From the NCBI RefSeq assembly GCF_036850765.1, contig NC_089498.1:72704305-72768304 (forward strand): 64,000 nucleotides of DNA, written 5' to 3'. The notes beneath the pieces were generated by a model. It worked only from the letters and a program-made list of their open reading frames with translations. It was not told the DNA's origin and ran no database searches. This document shows, in pieces, positions 32,590-43,467 of the stretch. Within the stretch, counting starts at the first letter, position 1. Every line of letters starts with the position of its first letter. The position numbers and the translations under genes were made by a program. The DNA comes from Saccopteryx bilineata (taxonomy: Eukaryota > Chordata > Mammalia > Chiroptera > Emballonuridae).

Positions 32590-33630
32590 TGGCTGTGTGG
32601 TCACAACTGCATTGACAGGTTCCCAGTCCCCAAAGACCTAGAAAATATTCAGAGATAAGAGTCTTCTCTCAATTCCAATGTGTGGGTTTTTTCCTGACCA
32701 CCAAGCAAGTCTTCAATACCAGCTGGGTATCCTACAAGTCAACTCATTTCTGACATTAACTACCTGGAGTTAGTGTCAGATTCCTTAGGTTATGGGCTCA
32801 GTCCTATAAGACTACTCCCCCACTTCAGATACCAATTGCAAGCCCAAGTTGTCATTTGTGCTTCTGATCAACTTTTGCTATAGATCGGCAGTTCTAACTA
32901 CTTCCTCCTTGGGTTTGATTAATTTGCTAGAGCGACTCACAGAACTCAGAAAACATTTTACTTACTAGATTACCAGTTTATTATAAAAGGTTATAACTCA
33001 GGAACTGCTAGATAGAAGAGATACATAAGTCAAGATACTGCCTGACCTGTGGTGGTGCAGTGGATAAAGCGTCGACCTGGAAATGCTGAGGTCGCCAGTT
33101 CGAAACTCTGGGCTTGCCTGGTCAAGGCACATATGGGAGTTGATGCTTCCAGCTCCTCCCCCCTTCTCTCTCTCTGTCTCTCTCTCCTCTGTCTCTCTCC
33201 TCTCTAAAAATGAATAAATAAAATTAAAAAAATTAAAAAAAAAAATAAGTCAAGATACTGGATAAGGATGCAGAGCTTTCACACTCTCGCTGGGTGTGCC
33301 ACATTTCCCAAATCTCCAAGTGTTCATCAATCTGGAAGCTCTCCAAACTCCTCTCTCATCCCTCAGTTCTTTTTGGATTTTATAGAAGCTTCATGACAAA
33401 AGCATGATTGATTAAAATCATTGGCCATTGGTGATTGATCTCAATCCCTAGCCCCTCTGCCCTCCCCAGAGGTCAGGGGTGTGGGACTGAAAGTTCCAAC
33501 CCCCAATCGTGGTTGTTTTGACTCTCTAAGTGGTGAAATAGTAGCTGTTTTGTTTGGGCTAAACACTTATATCTCACCCTCAATTTCCTCATTCTCAAAA
33601 TGGGAAAATAGCTATGTTGATGGTACCCAT
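32590..33630. repeat. Ancient mammalian interspersed repeat (family not named)
   Basis: Phrases such as 'GAGTTAGTGTCAGATTCC', 'CCAAGTTGTCATTTGTGCTTCTGA', 'GAGCGACTCACAGAACTCAG' and 'CATTGGCCATTGGTGATTGA' (shortened) are ones I associate with a widespread old LTR-type repeat. A SINE at 33041-33244 splits it. Confidence 0.45.
33041..33244 (+). repeat. Short bat SINE, 'CCTGACCTGTGGTGG' subtype
   Basis: Sense copy. The target duplication ATAAGTCAAGATACTG is at 33025-33040 and 33245-33260. Confidence 0.93.
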
Positions 33631-33631
33631 G

Positions 33632-34406
33632 TGTTGGGCAAACAAGTGTATAAAAAGTGTGTTAGGGCCCTGGCCGTTTGGCTCAGTGGTAGAGCGTCGG
33701 CCTGGCATGTGGGAGTCCCGGGTTCGATTCCCGGCCAGGGCACACAGGAGAGGCGCCCATCTGCTTCTCCACCCCTCCCCCTCTTCTTCCTCTCTGTCTC
33801 TCTCTTCCCCTCCCGCAGCCAAGGCTCCATTGGAGCAAAGATGGCCCGGGTGCTGGGGATGGCTCTGTGGCCTCTACCTCAGGCGCTAGAATGGCTCTGG
33901 ATGCAACAGAGTGGCACCCCAGAGGGGCAGAGCATCGCCCCCCTGGAGGGTCTGCCAGGTGGATCCCGGTTGGGCTCATGCAGGAGTCTGTCTGACTGCC
34001 TCCCCGTTTCCAGCTTCAAAAAAATGAAAAAAGAAAAAAAAAGTGTGTTAGGATTGCTTGCTTGTATTTACCTTATTGGTGCACGAGAAAGGGGCAGCAC
34101 CATGTGTATATAGTCTATGTAAGGCTGTGGGTGCTTGCTCTCAGGGTGGCAGATTGCAAATTGCGGATTTCCTGCCTGCTTGGGAGGGACCATTGTTTGC
34201 CAGGGAAGGGGTCCCTGCCTCCCAGCCCGCCCTGCCTGTTCTGCTGGAGAGTCCATGGGGGGGGGGGGCGCCATCTTCCCTACTTGCTGGTCTGCCATGG
34301 CAAGACTGTAATAAATGGAATGGTCCACCATTTTTGGCTCCACAGTTCCTTTACCGTCTGCCCGAATCCAATGTGAACTTGCATGGTCATGGCCACTGGC
34401 CTTATA
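33632..34406 (+). mobile_element. Solo LTR (copy 3), SINE-interrupted
   Basis: Starts TGTTGGGC and ends CCTTATA (decayed from CCTTACA), with a perfect 5-bp target duplication CCATG (33627-33631 and 34407-34411). Apart from the SINE at 33666-34038 the LTR is about 400 bp and closely follows copy 2, including the AATAAA signal near 34310. Confidence 0.9.
33666..34038 (+). repeat. tRNA-derived bat SINE inside the solo LTR
   Basis: Sense copy of the long 'GCCCTGGCC' subtype. The duplication AAAAAGTGTGTTAG occurs on both sides. Confidence 0.93.
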
Positions 34407-34732
34407 CCATGATTATTTTTTCAATTCCATCTTGGGCACATTGTGGGCAGAGGCAATGCTGCCTAGAGCAGTGGTTCTCAAAGTGTGTTCTGGAGATCCC
34501 TGGAGGGTCTCTGAGACCCTGTCTAGGAACCTGTGAGGGTATCTCTTTTTCAACTATATATCTGTATGAATCTGAGTTTTCTTCACATCCTTAAAACAAA
34601 ACGTCACAACCAATTAAGTAGAGAAACAGAGGTGAGACTGCAGATGTCTTCTACTAAGCAGACACTAAAATGTTTGCAGAAGCGTAAAGCAGTACTTTTC
34701 TCACTAATTTTGTGGGATGGGGGAAAAATACA

Positions 34733-35110
34733 GCCTGGCCTGTAGTGATGCAGTGGATAAAGCGTGGACCTGGAATGCTGAGGTCACAGGTTGGAAACCA
34801 TAAGCTTGCCTGGTCAAGGCATATACAAGCAACAGCTATGAATTGGTGCTTCCAGTCCTGGGCGGTTGGCTCAGCAACAGTGTCAGCCCAGCGTTTTAAG
34901 TTCTGGGTTCAATTCTAACTCAGGGCACACAGAAGAAGTGACCATCTGCTTCTCCACCCACCCCACCCTTTCACATACACACACACACTCTCTCTCTTCC
35001 CCTTTCTCCCTTGCTAAAATTAATAATAAAAAAATAATGAATTGGTGCTTCCCCCTTCTCCACCACCCTTCTCCCTCTCTCTCCCCTCTCTAAAATCAAT
35101 CAATAAAATC
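34733..35110 (+). repeat. Short bat SINE split by a second SINE
   Basis: The head CCTGGCCTGTAGTGATGCAG at 34735 continues to 34853. The body resumes at 35053 with CCCTTCTCCACC and ends in an AATAAAATC tail. Confidence 0.8.
34854..35036 (+). repeat. Shortened long-type bat SINE, nested
   Basis: Head GTCCTGGGCGGTTGGCTCAG. The 16-bp target duplication ATGAATTGGTGCTTCC is at 34838-34853 and 35037-35052. It lacks the middle and 3' body. Confidence 0.85.
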
Positions 35111-35245
35111 TTTAAAAATAAAAATATATTAACAGGTAATGACATTTTATGAATTAAAGAACATTTTTAAACTTCTCAGCTTTAATTTTTTTTTCTTTTC
35201 AGCTTTAATTTTAATACAGTAATTATCAATAGATATCATTCACAG

Positions 35246-35590
35246 CCAGGGGTAGTCAACCTTTTTATACCTACCGCCCACCTTTGTATCTCTGTTAGTA
35301 GTAAAATTTTCTAACTGCCCACCAGTTCCACAGTAATGGTGATTTATAAAGTAGGGAAGTAACTTTACTTTATAAAATTTATAAAGCAGAGTTACAGCAA
35401 GTTAAAGCATATAGTAATAATTACCAAGTACTTTATGTCGAATTTTCGCTAAGTTTGGCAGAATAAATCTTTATAAAACAACTTACTATGGTTAAATCTT
35501 TTTATTTATACTTCGGTTGCTTCGCTACTGCCCACCATGAAAGCCAGAACGCCCACTAATGGGCGGTAGGGACCAGGTTGACTACCACTG
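35246..35590. mobile_element. hAT-type MITE (about 345 bp)
   Basis: The termini CAGGGGTAGTCAACC and GGTTGACTACCACTG are inverted repeats extending into a CTACCGCCCA/TGGGCGGTAG block. Flanks ATTCACAG and ATTCAAAC agree at 6 of 8 bases, a decayed 8-bp duplication. No coding capacity. Confidence 0.8.
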
Positions 35591-36280
35591 ATTCAAACAA
35601 ACCAATTCTTTGGGATCCTTAATAATTTTTAAGAATAAAAACTTTGAGGCCAAAGAGAAAAGAATAGGGTTCCAGATCTAGATTTTACAGGTACCTCGTG
35701 GTCTTAACCTTCCCCTGTGCTTCCATTTCTTTAACTCAATACTCATCCCTGTGACAGTTATTAATCTTTCTTTTCTTAATGTTTATATGTTGTATTATGT
35801 GTGTATTATGAAGACTGTTTCTAGAAGGATACACAATAAATTGGCACCAGTGGTTCCTCCTGCAAAGGGGAACTGGGAAACTGGGATGCCGTGACACCGC
35901 AAACCTTTCTGCTTAGATTTGTTTTTTAATACATCAGACATACACTGCTTATGTTTATTATTGAGCAATTAAAAGTAAAATACAATTTTGTTGAGATTGT
36001 TAGGAAGCACAAATCCGTTCAAGTAAAGTGGTGCTGACTGGAAATTTAAAAAAAAACAACCACCAGTAAAGTTTTTCGCACCCACTTTCGCTGGGCTCAC
36101 AATCACTTCGCACAGGTCCCACGCCGCTCGCGTCGGCCGGAGCTGGGGCGAGGGGTGGGGGGTGTTCTTCCCCGCCCACGGCCCGCCCCTTGCAACATCG
36201 GTCCCGCCCAGGGAAGCGTCACTTCCGGCAAGGCTGCTTCCCCAAACTCCCTCTGGCTCCCGCCTTCGCCCGCTTCCGGT

Positions 36281-36569
36281 CGTCGTCGTCGCCGCTGCTG
36301 CCGCTGCTCCTGGTGCTGCTGCTGCTGCTGTTGAGGCTGCTGGCGGAGGCCGAAGGATCGGGCGGCGGCAGCGGCGGCGGCTGAGACGGCAGCGGCGGGA
36401 GCGGAGCGGGACGAGGGAGCAAGAGGAAGCCTGAGAGGAGCGAGCGGAACGCACTCTGCCCCGCCCGCCCTTCCGCACGCCAAAAGAGCCGGAGTAGCCC
36501 GGGTCCCCAGCCGCCGCCGCCGCCGCCGCCCGCCCGCCGGACAAAGCCCGAGAGCCCGCGCCCAGAGCC
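36281..36569 (+). other. EIF4EBP2: EIF4EBP2 5' UTR with trinucleotide-rich tracts
   Basis: The leader has GTC/GCC/GCT-type triplet runs around 36281-36345 and about seven CCG units at 36511-36530. No upstream ATG is visible between these tracts and the start codon at 36570. The 5' limit is inferred. Confidence 0.6.
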
Positions 36570-36714
36570 ATGTCCTCGTCCTCCAGTAGCGGCCACCAGT
36601 CCAGCCAGAGCCGCGCCATCCCCTCCCGCACCGTGCCCATCAGCGACGCCGCGCAGCTACCTCATGACTATTGCACCACGCCCGGGGGGACGCTCTTCTC
36701 CACCACACCGGGAG
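36570..36714 (+). CDS. EIF4EBP2: EIF4EBP2 coding exon 1 (residues 1-48 plus one base)
   Basis: This exon encodes the N-terminus of 4E-BP2, which binds eIF4E and blocks eIF4G from joining the cap complex unless it is phosphorylated by mTORC1. The chosen ATG has a G at -3 and opens [10 protein letters not shown]. The RAIP motif is at residues 15-18, and the TTP sites with Thr37 and Thr46, the priming phosphosites, are both present. The exon ends GGAG|GTGAGC, phase 1, after residue 48. Length and frame agree with the other two exons to give 120 residues, the family's normal length. Antisense open frames at the same place are shadows of GC-rich sequence. Confidence 0.97.
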
Positions 36715-36978
36715 GTGAGCGCCCACCGCGGCCCCCGGCCCCGTGCGGCCCGCACCCTCTGTGCCTGCAGCTACCTTCTCCGTCGTGTCCCCTACTCTCC
36801 CTCCACGGTCCTTTAACTCAGGGTGTGTCCACGCTGGGCCGCTCGCTTGGGCCACCTCCCGACCCAACCCGCCTAGTTCCACCAGAGCCCCGTGGAACTG
36901 CTTTCCGGAACCTTAACTTCGCGTTCTCTCTTGCCCGCAACTCGATTGAGCGCGCGCCTAGTCTGGAAACGTGGCTTT

Positions 36979-37008
36979 CCTGTCGAAAAAAAAAAAAAAA
37001 AAAAAAAA
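36979..37008 (+). repeat. Poly(A) tract in intron 1
   Basis: About 25 uninterrupted A residues follow GTCG, with no SINE body attached. Confidence 0.85.
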
Positions 37009-37009
37009 G

Positions 37010-38315
37010 GCCTTGTTCCCGCTTCGTGGCAGGTTTATGCACTCGACCTAGTTTTCTCCCCCTTCTCCTGAGCAAATTCGTCTACACTTGGCCGTGCACT
37101 CACTCTGCATTAGCTCTGCCTCTTGCATATTGTGCATTTGTGCACATTAATGCTTGATTTTGGAGTTGTGTCCTAGACCTTTTTAGAAAGGAAGTTGGAG
37201 AGAGTAATTCGCTCTTGGGACCCTGAGATGACTTGTTTTGCTGCTTTTAGAACACAAGGAGGAGGCTGGAATGCGGAGTTGGGAAGCCTCGCCCAGCCTT
37301 ATCCTGCTTTGACAGCATTGTTTACTCTGCGGACGAGTCCCCACGGGTGGGGGTGGGGGGTCCCGAGGCAGGAAGAAAGAGTGATAAAGTAATAGCCAAG
37401 GGAAAGGGGGTGGGGGTCGTAGAGCCCTGGCAGCCTTAAGGGTAGGGTTTTGGCAGCGACGGTTTAGAGATAGAAGAGGCCATTAGCAATGAGGGCACCC
37501 TGGTCAGGGGATTGCTTGATTTTGAAGAAGGCATTGTGCAGGGCAAGGTTTCTGGACATTGCTTTTCAGGGTACAGCCAGGAACTGTTTACAGGGAAGAA
37601 CACTGGGGTAGAGGTGAAGCGTTGAATTGGTCTGGGAAAAGGGAGCTCAAAGGTTGCGTGTCCCCTGGCTGGGCTGTTCTCCAAAGGGAGGAGATGGAAA
37701 GCGATCCTGAGGGATCTTATTGAGGGGAACGGTGCTTCATTTTTAATTTCAGAACTCTGCCTTCTTTCAGTGCAGAGGTGCCCTGTCACTAGAGGGTTGG
37801 GACTGTGCTGGCAGTCCCTGCAGTTTCCAAGATTGCCAGATCGCTCCTGTAGGCTGGGCTCACCAGTTGGACTACAACCAATCCTGGCAGTTAGGCCTTG
37901 GCCATCCTTGAGTCGCTGCACAATAGCAAGGGATCTTAGAGTAGGAGATCTCTATTTCAACAAAAGATAAAAATCTAGGAGAGAGCTCTACAGAAAAATT
38001 GAGCAAGGCCACTCTAGGGGAGGGGTGGCCGGCTTGGAAAACTAAAAGGACCTAGGCTGGAGAAGTTCATAATATGTATGGAGAGCTGGGTTTAAGGAAG
38101 GTTTAACTGCAGAACATTGGAGTTGCTTAGTGATGTATGTGGCTTACCTCATTGGAGAAATCTCCTGATCTGATCTATTCAAGGCTAGCCCCTGAGCATG
38201 TTGAGATTTTTGCCTTTTTATCCCTCCAGTCAACAAAATGGAAACTTGAGTGAGGCCCCAGGGTCATGGGGTTCAGGCAGAAGGTCGCCCTGCCAGCGGA
38301 GAAGGTGGTAAAGGG
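37010..38315 (+). other. EIF4EBP2 intron 1, 5' part without recognised feature
   Basis: Unique-looking intronic DNA. Open frames here (for example on the minus strand at 37436-37921) show no domain. Confidence 0.5.
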
Positions 38316-38318
38316 GCC

Positions 38319-38702
38319 TTATTTAACCTTCTTGGGGCACAGGTTGTTGGTGTGACTGCATCTCTTCTTGTGGCAGTTGACAGCAGTGGGTTGCAGGCAG
38401 ATGTAACATTTGTGGCAGATTATCTTGTCACAGTTGCACTTCCAGGTTAGCTGGCAGAGGAAGGACTTGAAGCCACCCTGCAGATGAAGCATCAAGTGCA
38501 GGCTGGGCTCACTAAATATTGTAATCTGAGAGAGTGCAGCCATCCTTCAGCTGTTTGTCCACAAAAATCAAACACTGCTAGTCAGGCAGGATGCCCTCCT
38601 TGTCTTGGATTTTAGCTTTGACATTCTCAGTGGAGTCACTGGGCTCAACCTCAAGGGTGATGTGATGGTTTTGCCAGTCATGGTCTTCACAAAGATCTGC
38701 GT
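38319..38702 (-). pseudogene. Processed pseudogene of UBA52 (ubiquitin-RPL40 fusion)
   Basis: On the minus strand the sequence encodes ubiquitin followed by ribosomal protein eL40 with no introns. It runs [19 protein letters not shown] at the start and HTNN-PKK-VK at the end. The start codon has become ACG (38702-38700). An internal TAG falls in the ubiquitin part at the site of the ILPD-Q run, one C-terminal Lys codon is missing, and several cysteines of the eL40 zinc-binding part remain. The stop is at 38321-38319. The normal gene makes a 128-residue fusion. A poly(A) tail is no longer clear. It sits antisense in EIF4EBP2 intron 1. Confidence 0.92.
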
Positions 38703-38993
38703 CTCTGCACCTGCTGGGGAGGCTGCCTGCCACCTCATTGAAGAGAGAGCAAAACCTTTTTAATCACAAAAGATTTTGACAGACCAGCATCTGCTCCAGA
38801 TAATATTGTCTTGAATTTGAACTGATAGCTTTTAAGAAATGAATATTGTTTTCTTAGGTGATGGAAAGAAATTTATAACTTCCAGAATTCTTTGTGGTCA
38901 GTAAATGCCTGTGCTTCCAGCCGTTCAGAACATACATCATAGTAACAACTGCAATTCAGCTATTTGGGGAAGGAATTAAACTTTTAGTTATAG

Positions 38994-39244
38994 CAGTGAT
39001 TTTCAGCCTTTTTCATTTTGTAGCACACATAAACTAATTTCTAAAATTCTGCAGCACACCAAAAAAGTACTTTTTGCTGATCAGACCAAAAAACAGGTAT
39101 AATTGTGATTTATTCACACTGGGTGGCTATTGTTGGGTTGGCTGTTGTCATTTTTTGATAATCTATGGGAAAAGAGGTTAGTGCCCCTGACTAGTCAGGT
39201 GTTGCATGTTTTAAAGTCTTGTGGCACACCGGTTGAAATTTCTG
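38994..39244. mobile_element. hAT-like MITE, decayed
   Basis: It starts CAGTGATTTTCAGCC and ends GGTTGAAATTTCTG, with a paired GTAGCACAC/GTGGCACACC block internally. Target duplications are not clear. Confidence 0.6.
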
Positions 39245-39276
39245 CCATGTATATATTAATCATTATTCCCCTAAGG

Positions 39277-39461
39277 CAGTGGTTGGGAAACTGCTGCTCG
39301 TGAGGCTCTTCCACAAAATACAACGTGCGGTGCTACCTCGATAAGGAATGTACCTACCTATATAGTTTAAGTTTAAAAAATTTGGCTCTCAAAAGAAATT
39401 TCAATCGTTGTACTGTTGATATTTTGCTCTGTTGAGTAATGAATGAGTTTGCCAACCACTG
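39277..39461. mobile_element. hAT-like MITE (185 bp)
   Basis: Termini CAGTGGTTGGGAAAC and GTTTGCCAACCACTG are nearly perfect inverted repeats. The flanks do not show a clear 8-bp duplication. Confidence 0.75.
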
Positions 39462-39536
39462 ACTGCCCTAATGGAAGAGACAGAGGGGCACTCTTTGGCC
39501 TTCCTTTTTTCTTTTCTTCTTTTCTTCTCCCCTCCC

Positions 39537-39551
39537 CTCCTCTTTCTTTCT

Positions 39552-39611
<60 letters not shown>

Positions 39612-39614
39612 TCA
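39537..39614 (+). repeat. (CTTT)n microsatellite
   Basis: About 17 CTTT units with a few interruptions, adjoining the poly-T end of the SINE to the right. Confidence 0.97.
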
Positions 39615-39778
39615 TTCATTGCTTTTAGAGATTCAGAGAGAGAGAGAGAAAAGCATTCATTTGTTGTTCCACTTAGCTGTGCATTCATTGGTTGCTTACT
39701 ATATGTGCCCTGACCAGGGATTGAACCCACAACGTTGGTGTTTTGGGATGACACTGACTGAGCTATCTGGCCAGGGCC
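39615..39778 (-). repeat. Old VES-like tRNA SINE, antisense
   Basis: Reverse of the subtype with the GTTGTTCCACTTAGCTGTGC block, CCTGACCAGGGATTGAACCC and the GGCCAGGGCC end. Confidence 0.8.
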
Positions 39779-40349
39779 CTTTTGGCATATTTCAAAGAGC
39801 CAAGCTACCCTGCTTTTAAAATAAACTTTGATTTAAAGATAGAATCTAGTCTAATAGTCTGGATTAGTTCCTAAAATGCTTGAAAAGATTCTGCTAAAAA
39901 TACTGATTCATTTACCCTTCTTCCCAACATACAATCTCAAATATCATTTAACCTGTCTCCAGATAGTTTCTACACACACGGTTTTGTGTTTGTTTTGTTG
40001 CAGATTTAAATATTTGTCCTGTTAGCTCATCTATTATATTACGCCTGTATTTATTGGTAGAACACATTGTGATTTTTGGAATTTTAACCCGAAGACTTCC
40101 ATAACATGTTTAGAGGATATAGCACTGTTGGGATTGGATTTATTCACTATTGTGTAGTAGTTAACACAGTGCTGTTTAGGTGTTCAATACTTAATGATTT
40201 AATTTCTTCCTTTGAAATTTTCTGCCCTTGTGGTTTGTTCATTTCTCTTGTTACATTCCCCTTTCTCCTCCCATGTAATTTTATTTCCCAGAACCAGGGT
40301 AAGGTGGTTTGTTGTTATTTGGTCTCCTCCAGACATCTGAATTAATGTG

Positions 40350-40970
40350 GTTAGATATCTTTTTTAAAAATTTATTGTGTAGATAAATTCATAGATTTAG
40401 ACATAGACATAGATTCTAATGTCACCTATGTTCCCCAGTACATCCCCCCGTCCCCTTCCCTGTACCACCCTCCCCCCTTCCCTCCAGAATTTGCTTTTCA
40501 GCTCTCATCCCATCCTATCATTTCCTTTCCCTCTGTCCGCTTTCCCTCTGGATCCTCTGATCCCTCCTCTGTCTCTATTCCGTTCCTCAGTTCATACTGT
40601 TCGTCGGATTCCTCAAATAAGTGAGGTCATATAATATTTTTCTTTCTCTGCCTGGCCTATTTCATAATAGTTATCCAGGTCCACCCATGTTGTCGCAAAA
40701 AATAATATTTTCTTTTTCATGGCCCCATAGTATTCCATAGTATATATGTACCACCGCATTTTAATCTACTCCTCTACTGACAGGCACTTGGGCTGTTTCC
40801 ACATCTTCGCTATTGTGAACAATGCTGCCATAAACATGGGGGTGCATTTCTCCTTTTGAATCATTGATGTGGTGTTCTTGGGATATATTCCTAAAAGTGG
40901 GTGGCTGGGTCAAAAGGCAGTTCCATTTTTAATTTTTTGAGGAATCTCCATACTACTGTTTTTGTAGTTA
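40350..40970 (-). mobile_element. L1 LINE 3' end, antisense
   Basis: The plus strand reads as the reverse of the L1 3' UTR and the ORF2 C-terminus, for example CATAGTATTCCATAGTATAT and CCATGTTTATGGCAGCATTG in opposite sense. Related to the sense copy at 60475-61385. Frames are broken. Confidence 0.85.
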
Positions 40971-42594
40971 GATATCTTAAGTGAGTTTTATGGGCCCAGT
41001 GCAGTGCTTTGCTCTGATTGGTCTTAAAATCTTGGTGGGAGTTGAGGATGGGTAAGATTTTCATTCTAGAACAAAACACTTGTATCGAGTTAAGTGCTAA
41101 CATATATTTCAGACTTGAAAACATTTAGAAAAAGGAGTCAGTAGGCTTGTATTGGAAATCTTTATTTATAGGGAAGGGAGGAGATTAGTATTTCCTGTCT
41201 GAGATTTAAGGGTATCTGTACACATGTCAGAGCATTCCTGGGTAACAGTTGATGTGCTGAATGCCCTAAAGGATCAGACTGGGAAGGGACACTCACAACT
41301 TGGTGAACTTAATGATCTCTCCCTCCTTGAGTCTTTTATTCATTGGGAATCAGAGGATACAGCCAACCCTTGAAAAGGTTTCTCAAAATCGCCTTCTGGA
41401 GCTTGAGAAATGAGAGGTGGCTGAAAACACACTTGTCGCCACTTAGATTTCTCATTGTTTTTTTTCATTATTAGGGAAGAGGAAAATTTTTGTTAAATAA
41501 ATTCAAGGAAAAAAAAATGCCCTTGGATTTTACCTTATTTTGGTTCTTTGAGAAGCTACTTCTAGCCTCAGTGAAGGTAAAGGTATTGTCATTGGGTTCA
41601 CTTTCAAAACACACTGGTTAGCTGAGAAAAACAGACCCAGAGAAATTAACTGGTGAATGTCACACTGCTGATAATGGCAGCAGGTAGCCACAAATTTAGT
41701 GTCTTATCCCTATCCCAGTTTCTTCTCCACTATCATAAGATGCTTATTTTACTGAGAAAGGAAGTTTTCAGACATTTAAAGAAACTTCTCTACTTCGGGA
41801 ATGTTAGCTAATATCTAATTCTTTCTGTTACCTTATTTCTTTAAGTTCTCAACTGTCTCCTTCAGGGAGACTGCTGTGGGGAATGAGCAGAAACATAGAG
41901 ACCTCTTTTAGCCTTTCTTTCTCCTTTTTTCCCTGTGTAACAGCCTCATCAGCTGTGGAAAACTATGCTGTTGCCATAACAAGAGCACCAGAGGGGAACT
42001 AACTATTATGGTCTAAAATCTTGTTCATGCTTTTATTCTTTTTCTCGGCCAACTGGAGAGTTGCTGTGATTGGTCACTGGGCCAGAATTACCTGAAGGCC
42101 ACTAGGAGGTTCTTCTGTAAATAAAGGAGAAGGCAGGAAGAAGGGAAAAGAATTTGCTTGGAGTATTAATAAAATAAAAGTACTTTGGGGAAGTCCTGAG
42201 TTTTGTTTTTTGTTTTGTTTTGTTTTATTTTGGGGTGTCAGAGGAGTCCTGAGTTTTAATCTAGTTTCCTAGGAGGAAATAATAAAGCTCTGTGTAGATA
42301 TGGGGAAGAAAGGTAAGTTTCTGACTGTTGTAAAATTTCTAATTTTGTGACCTTGAGTGGAGTTTATTTTAGGCCAAAAAAGAAGTACTGTTTGGCTCTC
42401 CGGCTTTAGTTAATTAACCAAAGGGTTTCATTATTACATGTGATTGCATGAAAGGTGTTCATTTTGCCTGTGTTCAAGGAAGATGATATTTGTTTATTAT
42501 AGAGTAACACAAATTAACATGTGTTATTATTCCATGGAAGAGTCAACTTAAGTCTCCCACTCATCATTTGCCAAAGTACATATGTATTAAAGAC
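40971..42594 (+). other. EIF4EBP2 intron 1, no recognised feature
   Basis: AT-rich intronic DNA without a repeat or exon I can name. A poly-T/TTTTG-rich stretch lies near 42200-42230. Confidence 0.45.
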
Positions 42595-42770
42595 ATGTAC
42601 TTAATTTTTTTTTAAGAGAGAGAAAGTGTGTGTGTGTGTGTGTGAGGGGGAGCATTAACTTGTAGTAGTTACTTCTTGAATGTGCCTTGCCCCAGCAAGC
42701 CTGGGGTTTTGAACCAGCCACCTCAGCATTCCAGGTCAACACTTTATCCACTGAGCCACCACAGGTCAGG
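42595..42770 (-). repeat. Short bat SINE, antisense
   Basis: The reverse short subtype with the CACCACAGGTCAGG end at the right and a (GT)n-containing tail at about 42628-42644. Confidence 0.85.
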
Positions 42771-43467
42771 CTATACTTCTTTTTTTTTTTAATTGGGTGC
42801 ATTTTTGCTGATGAGAAACTTAATTCTGAGCTTGCTTGGGGAAGGCAGTGGTGCTCATTCTACTGGCACACAGCAGTGCTTAGTCTGCCAAGGGAAGGCA
42901 ACTCTTACAAGTTGGTAGTGCAGAATGAATGACAGGCCTGTGCCCAATCCCTTTCTCTCCTGAGGCCTCTCGTATGAAATAGGAAGAATGAAAAGTGATG
43001 AATCTGTAAACTAGCTCTCCCCGGGGTTATTTAGCAAAGACTTTGAGAACTGGAGTCCTAGAGACAATTTTATAGGAAGGGGGTCTTGCATGGTTTGCAG
43101 ACAGTATAGGCTTGATTACTTGTGTATGTAAAAGTTGGAGATCAGACAGGGTCAAGTTAATGTGGGGGAAGCTAGTTCATCTGGTTGGAGAGGAAGAGAG
43201 CCTGAACAGAATAATTTGTTGGTGAATGGCAGAACTTTTTCTTGACTCCCAAGACTTCAGATGAACAAATTAATATTTAAAAGATTTTTATTGCTTTATT
43301 TATACTAGGACAAAAGTCATTTGAAACTTGCAGTTATTGAACTTATTGAATAGGTGAAGCCTACATTACTATTCTCAAATTTTTTCATCATGGAACTTTG
43401 TTTTCCTTTAACATCTGTGTGCTCCTTACCACCCAACAGCTATATATCTGATGTGTGGCTAGTTTTT

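Larger units (their letters stand above)
34469..35660 (+). mobile_element. Ancient hAT element broken by nested SINEs and a hAT MITE
   Basis: It begins CAGTGGTTCTCAAAGTGTG at 34469. Conserved later parts appear at 35115-35245 and 35591-35655 (TTGGGATCCTTAATAATTTTTAAGAA). Inside it lie a short SINE (34733-35110), itself split by another SINE (34854-35036), and a hAT MITE (35246-35590). Confidence 0.6.
36100..36800 (+). promoter_or_regulatory. EIF4EBP2: CpG island and EIF4EBP2 promoter
   Basis: Very high CpG density surrounds exon 1. Visible motifs are GC boxes (CCGCCC near 36183 and 36205), an ETS-type site ACTTCCGGC at 36221-36229 overlapping a GCGTCAC CRE-like half site, and a second ETS-type CGCTTCCGGT at 36271-36280. 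No TATA box is apparent, as expected for a housekeeping promoter. The start of transcription probably lies near 36230-36290. Confidence 0.8.

Noticed and set aside
33481..34113. 210-residue plus-strand frame as a gene
   Set aside because: Most of it is the SINE at 33666-34038 plus LTR sequence.
35969..36640. 223-residue minus-strand frame opposite EIF4EBP2 exon 1
   Set aside because: Low-complexity Ala/Ser/Arg runs come from the triplet repeats and CpG island. It is a shadow of the promoter and exon.
38319..38543. Functional ribosomal protein gene
   Set aside because: The open stretch is the eL40 part of a UBA52 pseudogene whose ubiquitin part has a lost start and an internal stop.
39537..39614. 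CRISPR-like or structured repeat array
   Set aside because: It is a simple CTTT microsatellite without spacers, in a mammalian intron.
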